Notes: generated by a model not told the origin, from the letters alone. DNA of 64,000 nucleotides from Nematostella vectensis (GCF_932526225.1 NC_064039.1:1-64000); one strand, 5' to 3'. Counted from the stretch's first letter, positions 12,201 through 23,115 are shown. Made by a program: numbers and translations.

Positions 12201-15200
12201 GGTTTCATAAACTACACGTCGCGAAATTTATTTTGGGACCTAACAACTTCAAGAGAAAATCTATTTGGTAAAAAGTAAGAATATCCCCCAAAAAGACTGC
12301 ATTCCCTTTAGTTGGTCCTAAAACACGACAAAAACACCCTCCGCCTCTTACTGTCATCCACGTTATCAAACAGGATGCGGATGTAGTTATCTCTGTCCGG
12401 TCTGCTCTGTTCATGCCAGAAGCCGATGGCATGACCCAGCTCGTGTACCATGACGTGCTTGTAATCACAGCCCTTGCCCATGGAAAGGTAATTCTTGCGA
12501 CCATGCACTTTGCCAACCTCACTCCAACACCTACAAGACGAACACGAGTACATACTTACACCAACAAGACCAACACGGATACAGGGCCATAAGACTCTTA
12601 CACCTACAAGACCAACACGGATACAGAGTCACAAGACTCTCTTTAACATCTACAAGACCAACAAGGATACAGGGTCATAAGGCAATAGAGCACAAGTCAA
12701 GAGAACATTGACCGATTAAAAAGAGAAAGATAAATTAAACAAAAATACTAGTCCCCCCTTTTTTTTACACGACACCTTTAAGAGATAGCAGTTTTATAAG
12801 TCTACTGTCCTGCGTAGTGAAGCGTTCTCGTGTTATTTGAGGGAAATAAACCCAGAAACTGGCAAAACCCAGCAAGACTTTGACTGCGCAAAAAAAATCC
12901 CTAGACGTTTGTCAGTTGACATCTCCTCAGTTGCCACTGATTTTTTGTTTCTCTACTCTCAAACACACGAAACATGCAATTGCTTTGCAACGCGATTAAA
13001 TATGTCGACAGCACCTTACCCAAGAGATCTGTAGATCCACACGTAGTTTGTCTCGTTTGTTCTCGGTACAAATCGCAAGCAAGTCTTACTTTCCCACTCC
13101 CGCATGGCTTCTTTGATCACTCTTACGCCCCATGGCTGACTCGCTGAACAAAAGGAATTCACAGCATATGAAAGTGCAGGTAAAACGGCAACTATGCAAC
13201 CTAGCTTATTGCAGCTTGGGTCCGAACAGCGTCTTAAAATTTGGCCCCACACAAGAGAACTCCAAAAATACCCTATTTTCAAAGAAAGCTGCAGGTCGAG
13301 GCTTAAGACCCGTGCAAACTGAGCCAGCACCTGCCAGCATTGCTGGCGAATTTTCGCTTGACTGACTAAAGGACAAAGAAAATGTCAAAATGGGAAATTG
13401 ACTTTCTGACATTTCTTTTGTCTTGTGGTCAGTCGAGCAAGAATTTGTCAGCAATGCTGGCCGGTGCTGGCGCAGTTTGCACAGGGTTTAAAAAGCTTTA
13501 GACAACATATGTGCATACATATGAAAGATTGACATTTGAGTTATCGAAATACGTTGTTCAAATTAATAGTAAGGGATTTTTTTTTGAAACAATTATAATA
13601 ATTTCAACCTAGGTAAGCCGTTTTGAGCGCTTTTTTTTGTATTTTTAAAATCTCGCGTTCTGCCGCACGCCGATAATTGGATAAGCATATCGCCTATGTC
13701 CACCAATTCTGCCCCATGCAAGAAATGCGCACAAAACGCTCTGCTTTAGGGGAACCGACCCAAAAAATAAAATCGAATATTATGGTAAACCTTAAACATT
13801 ACAATGTAGCCTCCCCCTCCTCTCCCCTCCCATTCCCACGTGCACAATTTGTTGAACTTACTTATACTACTTGCTTAATCAATCTCGTAAGGCCCCTCCC
13901 CTATCACTATGGCGTGCACAATTTGTTGAACTTGCTTATACTGCAATCAATCTCGTAAGACCCCTCCCCTCCCCTATCACTATGGCGTACACATTGTGTT
14001 GAACTTACTGATACTACAATCAATCTCGTAAGGCCCCTCCCCTCCCCTATCACTATGGCGTAAACATTGTGTTGAACTTACTGATACTGCAATCAATCTC
14101 GTAAGGCCCCTCCCCTCCCCTATCACTATGGCGTACACATTGTGTTGAACTTACTGATACTGCAATCAATCTCGTAAGGCCCCTCCCCTCCCCTATCACT
14201 ATGGCGTACACATTGTGTTGAACTTACTGATACTACAATCAATCCCGTAAGGCCCATCCCCTCCCCTATCACTATGGCGTAAACATTGTGTTGAACTTAC
14301 TGATACTGCAATCAATCTCGTAAGGCCCCTCCCCTCCCCTATCACTATGGCGTACACATTGTGTTGAACTTACTGATACTGCAATCAATCTCGTAAGGCC
14401 CCTCCCCTCCCCTATCACTATGGCGTACACATTGTGTTGAACTTACTGATACTACAATCAATCTCGTAAGGCCCCTCCCCTCCCCTATCACTATGGCGTA
14501 AACATTGTGTTGAACTTACTGATACTGCAATCAATCTCGTAAGGCCCCTCCCCTCCCCTATCACTATGGCGTACACATTGTGTTGAACTTACTGATACTG
14601 CAATCAATCTCGTAAGGCCCCTCCCCTCCCCTATCACTATGGCGTACACATTGTGTTGAACTTACTGATACTACAATCAATCCCGTAAGGCCCATCCCCT
14701 CCCCTATCACTATGGCGTAAACATTGTGTTGAACTTACTGATACTGCAATCAATCTCGTAAGGCCCCTCCCCTCCCCTATCACTATGGCGTACACATTGT
14801 GTTGAACTTACTGATACTGCAATCAATCTCGTAAGGCCCCTCCCCTCCCCTATCACTATGGCGTAAACATTGTGTTGAACTTACTGATACTGCAATCAAT
14901 CTCGTAAGGTATAACGGCATTGTCCCAAAGCTTCTTCTTGTCAGCATTGGCTGCCCGTGATAGTCCCCCCTCGGGATCTCCAAAGACCTTCACGTTACGG
15001 GACTGTGTTTGCGTGAGTCGAATGTCGCCCTCGAACAGGTTTCTGTCGGCAGAGTAGTAATGCGTTTCATCTGCGAAGAGAACAAATCCTTTTAATCACT
15101 CTCGACATTGTAATTTTGTTATGAAAAAATGCTTCCCTTGTCTGCCATACCTTTGTAGGCTGACAGAGGCTTTTCAAGTTTTGAAACATTAAAAACATGA

Positions 15201-15334
15201 ATTATAAAGATTCAAGAAACACTTCGCGTAGTAAAAAAAGCCAAGGAAAACGTTTTTGCACCTGGTTTTTCGAAGAGACCCTCTCCAGAAGCAATGCCGA
15301 GCACAATCAGCGGAAGAAAGCAGAACAGCGCCAT
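6202..15334 (-). CDS. Astacin protease with 3 ShK and F5/8C domains
   Basis: A secreted zinc endopeptidase. Thirteen exons: 15334-15262, 15070-14885, 13143-13020, 12530-12352, 12106-11888, 11725-11642, 11509-11390, 11175-11053, 9501-9364, 8900-8811, 7476-7318, 6699-6602 and 6339-6202 (TAG). All phases agree, giving 576 aa. A signal peptide (MALFCFLPLIVLGIASG) is followed by a prodomain with YYSADRNLFEGDIRLTQTQ and a mature astacin domain from about residue 65. HELGHAIGFWHE supplies zinc ligands H157, H161 and H167 with catalytic E158, and the Met-turn SIMHY gives M215 and Y217. Three six-cysteine ShK modules follow at about 291-325, 330-368 and 371-407. The C-terminus is a discoidin domain (about 417-573; CSEPLGLGWPGN, GAWCASDRKGDVFVGVDLG, RYVRLHVVDSTYPCLRMELYGC). 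The first donor (GTGCAA) is weak. Astacins of this kind are known in matrix and venom processing; the substrate here is unknown. At least five of its introns carry tandem duplications of exon edges. Confidence 0.95.
6335..6516 (-). repeat. Two-copy duplication of an acceptor
   Basis: About 78 bp is repeated at an offset of 103 bp (about 6335-6412 and 6438-6516). The copy next to the exon contains the 3' splice site of the last astacin exon (TATTGTCAACAG then GTGTTCGAT, minus strand). The upstream copy reads TATTGTCAACAAGTGTTTGAT, so its AG has shifted or been lost. Confidence 0.85.
6768..7095 (+). mobile_element. tRNA-derived SINE
   Basis: The head resembles a tRNA gene with an A-box-like TAGTGTGTTAGCGCG (about 6783) and a canonical B box GGTTCGAATCC (6822-6832), followed by CTGGCTC. 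The body then runs through CACTAAACCGGAGGTCCCGT and CGAAGGGACGTAAAAGAACC. It lies in an intron of the astacin gene, antisense to it. It cannot be a functional tRNA because the acceptor stem does not pair well and there is a long non-tRNA tail. Confidence 0.75.
7237..7292. repeat. (GAT)n/(GTG)n microsatellite
   Basis: GATGATGATTGT followed by an uninterrupted run of GTG triplets, in an intron of the astacin gene. Confidence 0.85.
7620..8811 (-). repeat. 42-bp array carrying donor-like sites
   Basis: About 28 copies of a 42-bp unit. On the minus strand each unit reads GTAAGTACTGAATCTTGCCC or GTAAGTACTCAATCTTGCCC, then TTTAAATAACACGCCC. The unit next to the exon ending at 8811 begins GTAGGTATTGAATCTTGCCC, which is the true 5' splice site of the first F5/8C exon. 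So the array is a tandem amplification of the donor end of the intron. Because 42 is a multiple of 3, one frame stays open on each strand for more than 400 codons. The exon frame itself meets a stop two codons into the intron, so none of this is coding. Confidence 0.95.
9135..9390 (-). repeat. Three-copy duplication of the ShK3 exon end
   Basis: Units of about 105 bp each contain AAGGTGAGCTTCGTGG on the minus strand, the donor that follows the third ShK exon (exon end at 9364). The two downstream copies also keep GTACCCAGTCAAGCC, a diverged form of the exon's last codons. Their exon-like end is in a different phase from the true exon. Confidence 0.85.
9530..9691. mobile_element. Small MITE-like element
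   Basis: About 160 bp bounded by imperfect inverted repeats: CAGGGCCGTAGCAGG at the left and GGCCTGCTACGGCTCTG at the right. It has no coding capacity and lies in intron 8 of the astacin gene. Confidence 0.6.
10081..10840. repeat. 74-bp tandem array in astacin intron
   Basis: About ten copies of a 74-bp unit containing CATAGTAGATTAAAGACAAG, then CATATATATACATAATGTAC and GTACCTACGCCTGTCCTTGG. Unit variants differ mainly at GGAGGCAT/GGGAGCAT and at the base before CACATATA. It lies between the ShK2 and ShK3 exons. Confidence 0.95.
12531..12690 (-). repeat. Duplicated acceptor of the catalytic exon
   Basis: On the minus strand GTCTTGTAGGTGTTGGAG is the acceptor and start of the exon encoding the zinc motif (exon start 12530). 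Upstream in transcription there are two or three copies about 40-50 bp apart (for example TTGGTCTTGTAGGTGTAAGA), each keeping the pyrimidine tract and TAG. Confidence 0.8.
13309..13486. mobile_element. Snap-back MITE
   Basis: Two arms of about 80-90 bp in inverted orientation: CCGTGCAAACTGAGCCAGCA at the left and the near reverse complement TGCTGGCGCAGTTTGCACAG at the right, meeting at a short loop around 13395-13405. The near full-length hairpin is typical of fold-back MITEs. It lies in intron 2 of the astacin gene. Confidence 0.75.
13845..14905 (-). repeat. 73-bp array made of exon end plus donor
   Basis: About 15 copies of a 73-bp unit. On the minus strand each unit contains CTTACGAGATTGATTGCAG, TATCA, then GTAAGTTCAACACAA. 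That is the last part of the prodomain/mature-start exon (PYEIDCSI) plus its 5' splice site. The copy at 14875-14905 is the true exon end (exon ends at 14885). Units nearest 13850 are the most degenerate. A higher-order period of 438 bp (6 units) is visible from the variant TCCCGTAAGGCCCATCCCCT at about 14242 and 14680. Confidence 0.97.
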
Positions 15335-18099
15335 TTTAAGTGCCCTAGGAGAAAATGGAGAAGTGTTTTTGAAGCTTCACTTTTAAGTATAGAACAAGTG
15401 ACTGAAATATAGTTACTTACCTTGCCTTTCTCAGGTTGAGTGGAAAAGCGACTCATCTCTACGCCACGGATGCTTTTATCCGAAACTTTAGCCTTGCCGG
15501 CTGCCCACACAGAAAATCGACCAACAAAAGACTAAAATGGCTGAGACAAATATTAGGCCGAATATGAGAAGGTTGGATGTTACCTTGAAATTCTAGCAGG
15601 TTTGGTTTGTTTGTACAGAACCGTACTCTATCTATATAGTGTGATGACATTTCAAAGAAAAAAGAGACAATTTTTACAACAGGAAAGGTTGAGTTTGACA
15701 GAACAACAAGGGATGGAAGAACTTGAGACCCTCCAGGGTCAGTGGCTTCACAGTGTGCATTTTTTTTCGCGTATGAGTTTGACGTGTGGATGGGGAAAGT
15801 ACTTATTAGGATTCATTGTTAACTTCAAATTGACTTGGATGAAGCATAAATTATAGGGGCAGAATAAGATTTCATCAGAGGTACGCCAATGTCAGCAAAT
15901 GCTCTGTTGACAAAAAAAAATGTTCTGACAATCTGTTTCATGTTTTGGTGGCGTTTTCTTTAACGATTTTTGAATCTACAGCGGCGAAGCCAGAATTTTT
16001 AACAGGTGGGGGCCCAAAAGGCCCTTTCAAGAAATTTTCTCCTTTGATTTAGACAATGTTCATACATTTTACATTTACTGTATTTTGGCTGCTAGAAAGG
16101 GATGGGGTAGGGCTTATCCCCTGATCTGGATGGTTAATCTAGCAGTGTTATGGCGTATAGGCCATATATATAGTAATGTGGAAATATACTCCCTTTTTAC
16201 GATATTTAAGAGAAGGGAAATGTGGTTGTAATTGGCCAATTATTTACCCCACCTGGGTAAACTCAAAGGTCGGGTTTCATCATCGATACAGGTTTCTGTC
16301 AACGAAATTTGAAACTTATATCATTACCATTATCATGTAACTGGACCGGAATTACGAACAGGGCGGATAACGGTGCTTCACTTTATTGATTATTTTTACA
16401 AACTGCAAATCCATGTTTAAATTGTTTTATATAAAGCCTTTACAATGGCTTTCAAGCATATTATTATTACTTTTTAAATACATCGTCTTCTACCAATTTT
16501 GAAATATTTTGATGTAATCCATGTAAGATTATGAAAAACTCGCAAATGAAATTTGGCAATACTACATTCTTGTGTGGCTCAGTTGGCAATACAACAGCTG
16601 GCCACTTTCCAAATTACACAATGATAGGAAAATTCTGAAAAAAGTCAATTATTTGCTAGAGGAATGGTGATGCTGACCACCAGTATGGCAAAGTAAGCTG
16701 TTTAGGATATTTGTCAGGCCCATACCCAGGAGGGGTGCAGGGGGTGCGAACGCATCCCCCCTCCCCCGCACACACACACAAAACGGCCGAAAGTCCACTT
16801 TTCGTTCTCAATAAACGTGCTATTTGTAGACAAAATTAAAACTCATAAGCTAGATCACTCTGGTATGTAGCCAAATCCGAAAATAAACGTCCCGTGGAGA
16901 TACTGCAAAGGCATAAAAAAACCTTTTTTGTTCTTTAATAGGTGGTTAGATTTTTATCCCCCCTCCCCCCCAGAGAAATAAAGTCCACTTTTTCGGATTT
17001 CGCACCCTCCCTAAGAAAAATCCTGGGTACGGGCCTGGTTGTGTAGGCCATGAATTAAAAACCATGAATACGGTTGGACATGTGATCCTCTTTAAACAAA
17101 GAGTCATTGTATAGTATTGCATCTTGTGCCCTGTATGTAACATTTTCTGTTAATCAGTATTTTATTGTAACAGGCAGTATGATCAAAACGTGACAACTGT
17201 TTTTACTTGTGGAACACAATGGTCCAGTGGATACCAAGAGGTGTTGATTCATATTTCCAGGAAGACCAGGATGGCTGGTAAAACCTGCGATTCCTATATG
17301 CCTAATTACCAGTAAGACCAGGATGGCTGTTAATACCTGCGATTCCTATATGCCTTATTACCAGTAAGACCAGGGCGGCTGGTAAAACCTGCGATTCCTA
17401 TATGCCTTATTACCAGTAAGACCAGGGCGGCTGGTAAAACCTGCGATTCCTATATGCCTTATTACCAGTAAGACCAGGGCGGCTGGTAAAACCTGCGATT
17501 CCTATATGCCTTATTACCAGTAAGACCAGGATGGCTGTTAATACCTGCGATTCCTATATGCCTTATTACCAGTAAGACCAGTGCAATGTTTTCTTCTTGA
17601 GTAATAAATAATATCAATATCTGCTTTTCCATACCACCAGTAAGACCAGGATGGCTGGTAAAACCTGCGATTCCTATATGCCTAATTACCAGTAAGACCA
17701 GGATGGCTGGTAATACCTGCGACTCCTATATGCCTTATTACCAGTAAGACCAGGATGGCTGGTAATACCTGTGGCTGCTTTATGCCTTAATACAAGGAGC
17801 AATGTTTTTCTTCTTCTTGAGTAACAGATGGTAATATCAATAACTGCTGGTCCATACCAGCAGTATGACCAGGGCGGCTGGTAATAAATGTGACCGTTGA
17901 TGTTTAACCAGCATGATGAGGGTGGCTGGTAATAACTGTGACCATTGATATTCTTACCAGTATGACCAGGGGGACTAGTAATACCTGTGACCGTTGTTGT
18001 TTTTACCAGTATGACCAGGGCAGCTGGTAATAAATGTGACCGTTGATGTTTTACCAGCACTATGAGGGCAGCTGGTAATAAATGTGATCGTTGATGTTT
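15335..18099. other. Intergenic between two minus-strand genes
   Basis: Should contain the astacin promoter (near 15335-15700; a TATATAGATAG motif on the minus strand near 15630-15645 is a weak TATA-box candidate) and the 3' end of the PRADC1-like gene. It includes a MITE copy and a 52-bp array, listed separately. I find no other gene. Confidence 0.5.
16715..17037. mobile_element. MITE-like element, copy 2
   Basis: Same family and orientation as the element at 669-970. It begins CAGGCCCATACCCAGG and ends ATCCTGGGTACGGGCCTGG, a well-kept terminal inverted repeat, and shares the internal AAACGTCCCGTGGAGAT block. Confidence 0.75.
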
Positions 18100-18125
18100 T
18101 TACCAGTATGACCAGGGTGGTTGTT
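17262..18125 (-). repeat. 52-bp array seeded at a stop codon
   Basis: Two blocks (17262-17590 and 17636-18125) of a unit near 50 bp. On the minus strand the unit carries variants of CCACCCTGGTCATACTGGTAA, which in the copy at about 18100-18120 encodes the last residues and stop of the PRADC1-like protein (PPWSYW, TAA). Later copies read CCGCCCTGGTCTTACTGGTAA and similar, so the amplified segment spans the end of the coding region and the 3' UTR. Confidence 0.9.
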
Positions 18126-21100
18126 TGGTATAAAGGTGTGGACTTGTTGTAACGTTGACTGGTATAGAAATGATGGCTGCAGTCTCATGTGACTCTCTTA
18201 GAGCCTTTCTAATATAATACCTGCAAGACAAAAACATAGTTATCATAATAATAAGTCGTAATTGGACCTAATACCATTCTTTTTCACTTTAAATCCCATA
18301 GACATTTATAATATTGAGTATTTTAAAGCCTTACCCCCCTAAATTTTGTAGATTAAAGACCAGGGCCGGGTTCCTAGAAAGCAGGTTAACGCTAACCCAG
18401 AGATAAAAGCCCTTTGTATCCAATCAAAAGTCGAGATAGCCGTATTTTCCTGGGTTAGTGCTAATCTGCTTTCTAGGAACCGGCCCCAGGGATTCAAGAA
18501 TTTCTATGGTAATTAACAGGGATAAGACTTGCTCTGAAAATTGTTAACTCGGGCAATTCCTGGAAAAAGAAAAACTGCTTTTTAGCCAGTACTACATTTT
18601 GCCTCACTCTTATAAGTGTAGCGCCTGACAGATTACATTCACAGAGAATCAAAATGATTTGCAAATGAGCAAACTGATAAAACTGCTCACCCATCAGATC
18701 CAAGAATAAACCCTGCAGGAATGTGAACATCTCTCCCTGTTCCATCTTGTACCATGTCAAGCATGGTGTTCACATTATCAGCAGCATTGTCAGCTATTAG
18801 CACGGCCACTGCACCAAACTGCTCCACCATCTTACTCTTGGATACAAAAGAGCAGCCACTATAGAATAAAAAATATTTGATAAAGTCAGACACTTTCAAT
18901 ATGGGGGAGTGAATATTAACTAAATAAAACTATAAGCAAAATTTTCAAATCTGCCAGTGTTCACTGGCATTTTCTGCATAGAGCATTGTCTGAGCATCTA
19001 TGCTTGTTTCATATATCTTGCCTCTGCAAAATGTCAGCAGAGGGTTGCCTGGCTATGATCTACATAGTTACATTATTGTCATCAATGTACACAGTAGGAT
19101 TGAGGTATTAACAAGAATAAATCTTCTACAGATGGGATCTCACCCTCTCTCAACAAGTGCAATGGCTCCCTGTATCATCCTGCTATTGCTTGGTTCTTGA
19201 CACCCATTAGGAGGTTCTACTGCTACTAAGCGAATGCTATCAAAATGTAAATCCTGCAATTATAAAAACAAATTAGTTAGTAACAAACAACAAAAATACA
19301 ACCTATAGCCTACGATAATTTTAATGAAAAACCAACTTCATTGCAACCATATAACAATAACTTCTATCGCAATGTAAAGAAACCTCTCACTCACTCACTA
19401 TCCATTCACATCATATTTCCACTTCACTCCACTTTATCTAATCCGCAACCTGTTTATACAAATATATTAGTGCGAAGCACATGTTCACATCTAAAGCCTA
19501 GTTTGGAAGGCCTCTGGGCAAGTATGACGTTGCATGGAGATGCACACAGTTCTTGACAAAGCTAGAAAAATGGGTTGAAGCTTTCCCATGGGAGGGTGTA
19601 ATATTTAGAATTAGCCAGTGCCTTGCCCATCCAGCTTTAGTGTTGTCAGTTATCTTGAAATACACTTGTTATTATGGCACATGCTTGTCAAAAAATTACC
19701 AAAAGGATGAGAACTTACAACCCCCTAAAATTGAGTACTATCTCACAAATTATATATTCCTCATGGATTGGGTATCTTAAAAGCAGTTACTGGCATGCTC
19801 CAAGTGTACCATACAAATCATTTGCAAAAGTTTATGAGCCAGGGAGTGTGCATCCTTGGAAACCCAGGGTTTTTTTCTCATACGTTTCAATCGTGATGTA
19901 AAACATTAGAGGGAAATGCCCCTGGGTTTCCGAGGATGGTGAGTACATCCGCCTAATGCACTAGTCAATTAAAGCCCCCACCCCCATGGTCCCGGGGAAG
20001 GGTGGGGCATTAGACTTTGACCCTGTACAAAACAGAGAAAAGCCCCAACCACCTTGGGACAAAACTGCAATCTAATGCCCCTATCCCTCCGAATGCAAAC
20101 TATAGGCAACTAACAGACAACAAGTCCTCTGAAATAAGCCTTTATATTTTAAAGCCAGTTCACTTCAGCATTTACATATGTACTAATAGCTATAAAGAAA
20201 ACAGTTACCATCTGGCATTAGTTATCATTCATATTCATTTTTGCACCTTTCGCCATGCAGCTTGCCACATGCTAATACATTGAATTGCTTGCTACAGAAA
20301 CGAAGGAGTCTCAAACCAGAAACTGACATGACTTTTGCAAAGTACATTTTGTGATGTTATTCATTTGTCCCCAAGCCCCCATGGTGGGGACAAGTCTTGA
20401 CAGTAAAAAACTGTTTATTCCCCCACCCCCTCAGGGAAGATTCTTGTTCAAAAGTGCTCTGAACCCCCACGTTAACCCCACACTTCCCTGGGACCATAGG
20501 GGTGGGGGTTTCAAATGACTAATGCATGAGAACACATCAGGATAGTTAGTAAAAAAACATGATTTGGCTGTATTTTTTTAGAAACGGGAAATGGGGGGAT
20601 CATGATCTTTTGCATAGAAATACCCATGAAACATGACTTCCTTTTCTACAAAATAAATCAAATAACGTATTTAAGAAATAGAACATTGTTGGCAAATCCC
20701 TCACCCTAACCCAAAGAATTTTGAAAACAAGTTTCTGTATTGATCTGTTGCAATCAGTTTTTGTGATGATTCATCGTTAAAGACAACGTGACCAGAGTTG
20801 TGCATGATATATATAACAATTTCAATATAATAAATATAATAATAATATAATAAATTACTAGCTACGGCACTTACGAATATCGAGCCAAAGTCCTTTGCAG
20901 GGCGTAATTTGTAGACATACTTTAAACTTTCTGGTTTTAAAACTTCAAAATAAACGAGATCACTAGAGTCGAATAACATTACGTCTGCTGTGGAAAATAT
21001 CGAGCTCTGTCCTGAAATGAGATACAATCAGCGCAAGTTTAAGTCCAATACGAGCAAGAAGGAGTTGATATTATCATTATTAATTCTTAATACCATTGCA

Positions 21101-21154
21101 TAATCTCGATATGAAGCACACCAAATAAGACAGGATAAAAAACTTTTCGTCCAT
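18100..21154 (-). CDS. PRADC1: PRADC1-like secreted PA-domain protein
   Basis: Five exons: 21154-21094, 21011-20875, 19253-19144, 18858-18691 and 18220-18100 (TAA). Phases agree and give 198 aa, against 188 in human PRADC1. Residues 1-20 (MDEKFFILSYLVCFISRLCN) form a signal peptide. The protease-associated domain is recognised from YKLRPAKDFGSIF, IALVERGGCSF, FGAVAVLIADNAADN, IPAGFILGSDGYYIRKAL and AAIISIPVNVT, ending QPPWSYW as in the family. The N-glycosylation site NVT is kept. The family is a soluble secreted glycoprotein with no protease domain of its own and a poorly defined role. Introns 2 and 4 carry MITE-like elements. The stop codon lies inside the first unit of a tandem array that extends downstream. 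Confidence 0.93.
18360..18491. mobile_element. Fold-back MITE in PRADC1 intron 4
   Basis: About 130 bp with arms of about 40 bp. The left arm is GGTTCCTAGAAAGCAGGTTA, then ACGCTAACCCAG. The right arm is CTGGGTTAGTGC, then TAATCTGCTTTCTAGGAACC. It has no coding capacity. Confidence 0.8.
19957..20526. mobile_element. MITE-like element in PRADC1 intron 2
   Basis: About 570 bp bounded by inverted repeats of about 40 bp. The left end reads TGCACTAGTCAATTAAAGCC, then CCCACCCCCATGGTCCC. The right end is its reverse complement with few mismatches (GGGACCATAGGGGTGGGGG, then TTTCAAATGACTAATGCA). It looks like a non-autonomous DNA transposon. Confidence 0.7.
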
Positions 21155-21186
21155 TATTGTCGGAAGTGCCTGCACCAAAACGGGAC

Positions 21187-22463
21187 GCAATTTTCCACCG
21201 GCGTAGAGGAAGGGTGAGTCTGCAGGAAGTCAGCGGTTAATGTATATGTTCGGAACCGATCGGTCGACTCGTCGTCGGAAATCCTGACTGATAAAGGTAA
21301 TTTCAAGATGGCGCTGAAATCGCGAGGAATCTACAGGACTAGTTTTACAACAAAATTACGCTCTTCATTTTCTCTGCATTTTAGTGGTAAAATCCATGAC
21401 AACACTCATTTCCAACGGGGATGGGGGGGGGGGGGGGGGGGGGGGTGGGGATTAGCCGAGGGGAACTGCAAGTAACTCCGGGGGGGAGGGGGGGGGGGTG
21501 AATAACACATTGTTCTCTCTCTTCATCGGACGGGGATCATCGTCGTATCTTTTAGGGTGTAAATTTGGAGCCTTGGGTACGTGGGTATCTTTTAGAGGGG
21601 TGAAAATGAGAATGCCCAGATTTTTTACCTCGGTATCTTTTAGGGTGCTATTATAGCAATCGCTCACCTAACTTGTAGCTCATGAAAGAACGTTAACACG
21701 TGTCAATCGGTGTTTTTAGATCACTAACCAGCGAAAACATCACACAACCCACGGGACGATAATTGATAGCGGGCTTAACAATGATCTCTTTGTTTTGTCT
21801 GAGGTATCCAGGGGGTAAATTCATGCCTAACCACGCCCATATACGTATAATATCGGAGGTCCCCCTCTCCCCACCCACCCCGGGACAGGCATGTTCTGTC
21901 CAGCCGTGCGCACTTCACGGCATCCTGTTACAGGTTGTAACAAAGAAATACTCGCGAGGATTAGCTGCTTAGATAAAATTTAATAATAAATATACACTAA
22001 CACTATAAATGGAATACTGCTTCCAAAATAGAATAAAAAATAAAAGGAACTTTAACATCATAGAAATGCCGATTTTTGTGCTGCGTGGTAGTTCTGGAAT
22101 CTTTCGCAATGGTTATATGACCCAACTATTATTGTAAGGAGAGTTGACCATGGAAATTACAGCTAAAAGAAAAAGCCCTTCTAAATTTACCAAGGAAGTG
22201 TTAACCCGTGCTCCTCCCATTATAAACGGGTTCTTAAATGCTCGAGTCGTTTACATAATAAATAGCGATGACAATACCCACATTATAATGTTGCATTCTA
22301 TTTTTATACCGGACGTTAATGCCTAATACACCGGAAGTCAATGTATCACACCGCTGAAAGCCGGGGAGTCAGTCGGGATTTCCGACTACGTACCGGTGAT
22401 CGGTTCCGTAAAACCGCTGATTTCCCGCAGACTCACCCTTCCTCTACGCCGGTGAAAAATTGC
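21187..22463. repeat. Inverted repeat pair beside the PRADC1 start
   Basis: Arms of about 100 bp at 21187-21290 and 22370-22463 are reverse complements with small gaps. Shared blocks include CACCGGCGTAGAGGAAGGGT, GTGAGTCTGC and CGGAACCGATC. They enclose about 1.08 kb without a recognisable gene. The left arm begins 33 bp upstream of the PRADC1-like start codon and probably overlaps its promoter or 5' UTR. It could be a non-autonomous transposon or an inverted duplication of the promoter. Confidence 0.7.
21421..21500. repeat. Poly-G tracts
   Basis: A run of about 25 G residues with one T break near 21446, and a second G-rich tract at 21481-21498. These are G-quadruplex-prone and also prone to assembly error. 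Confidence 0.85.
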
Positions 22464-23115
22464 TTCCCGCACCAAAACAGCGGGACAAACGAGTCTCTTC
22501 GCTTGCAAAGAGTCATGGGTAAACAAACTATTTCCGGTGCCGTGTTCTTTAAACACAGGTAGCCCACGATATGAATTGAAACAACGTCTACTATCCCGCA
22601 AAAATATACTTCTCAGTTGAAATTGCATAATGATCTAAGCATCAAGGACACTGTTAACATTTATTGTAATAATCAGAAATCCAGTTTGTTCTTCTACATG
22701 AAATGTATTAAAAAAGGCCCATGATATTACACCATGTGACACACACTCTGTTAATTAAAATACCAGTGATACTATCTTTAATAAATCTGCAGCTGTAGCC
22801 CCCCAGAAATTCTAGTTATGTGTCTGTCTGCTGTCTGTGATGAGTGCCTGGTGATATTGTAACATTCGAGTTGAGAGCTTGAGCCATCCTATGGAGTACG
22901 GACCATATGGTTAGTCAGTTTATTCCTATTCTATCCTGTACGTCAAATTTATGACAACCATTGCACTGCTTCACAAAGTTGTATGGTGTTGCTCTCTCTG
23001 CTGTCAATGCTTGGTATATATTGTAACATTTCTTGAACCCACAGTGCTGTAAGACAACTGAAAAACACTAAATGTAAAATTCCACCTAAATATCTTGGCT
23101 TAAAAAAATGAACGC

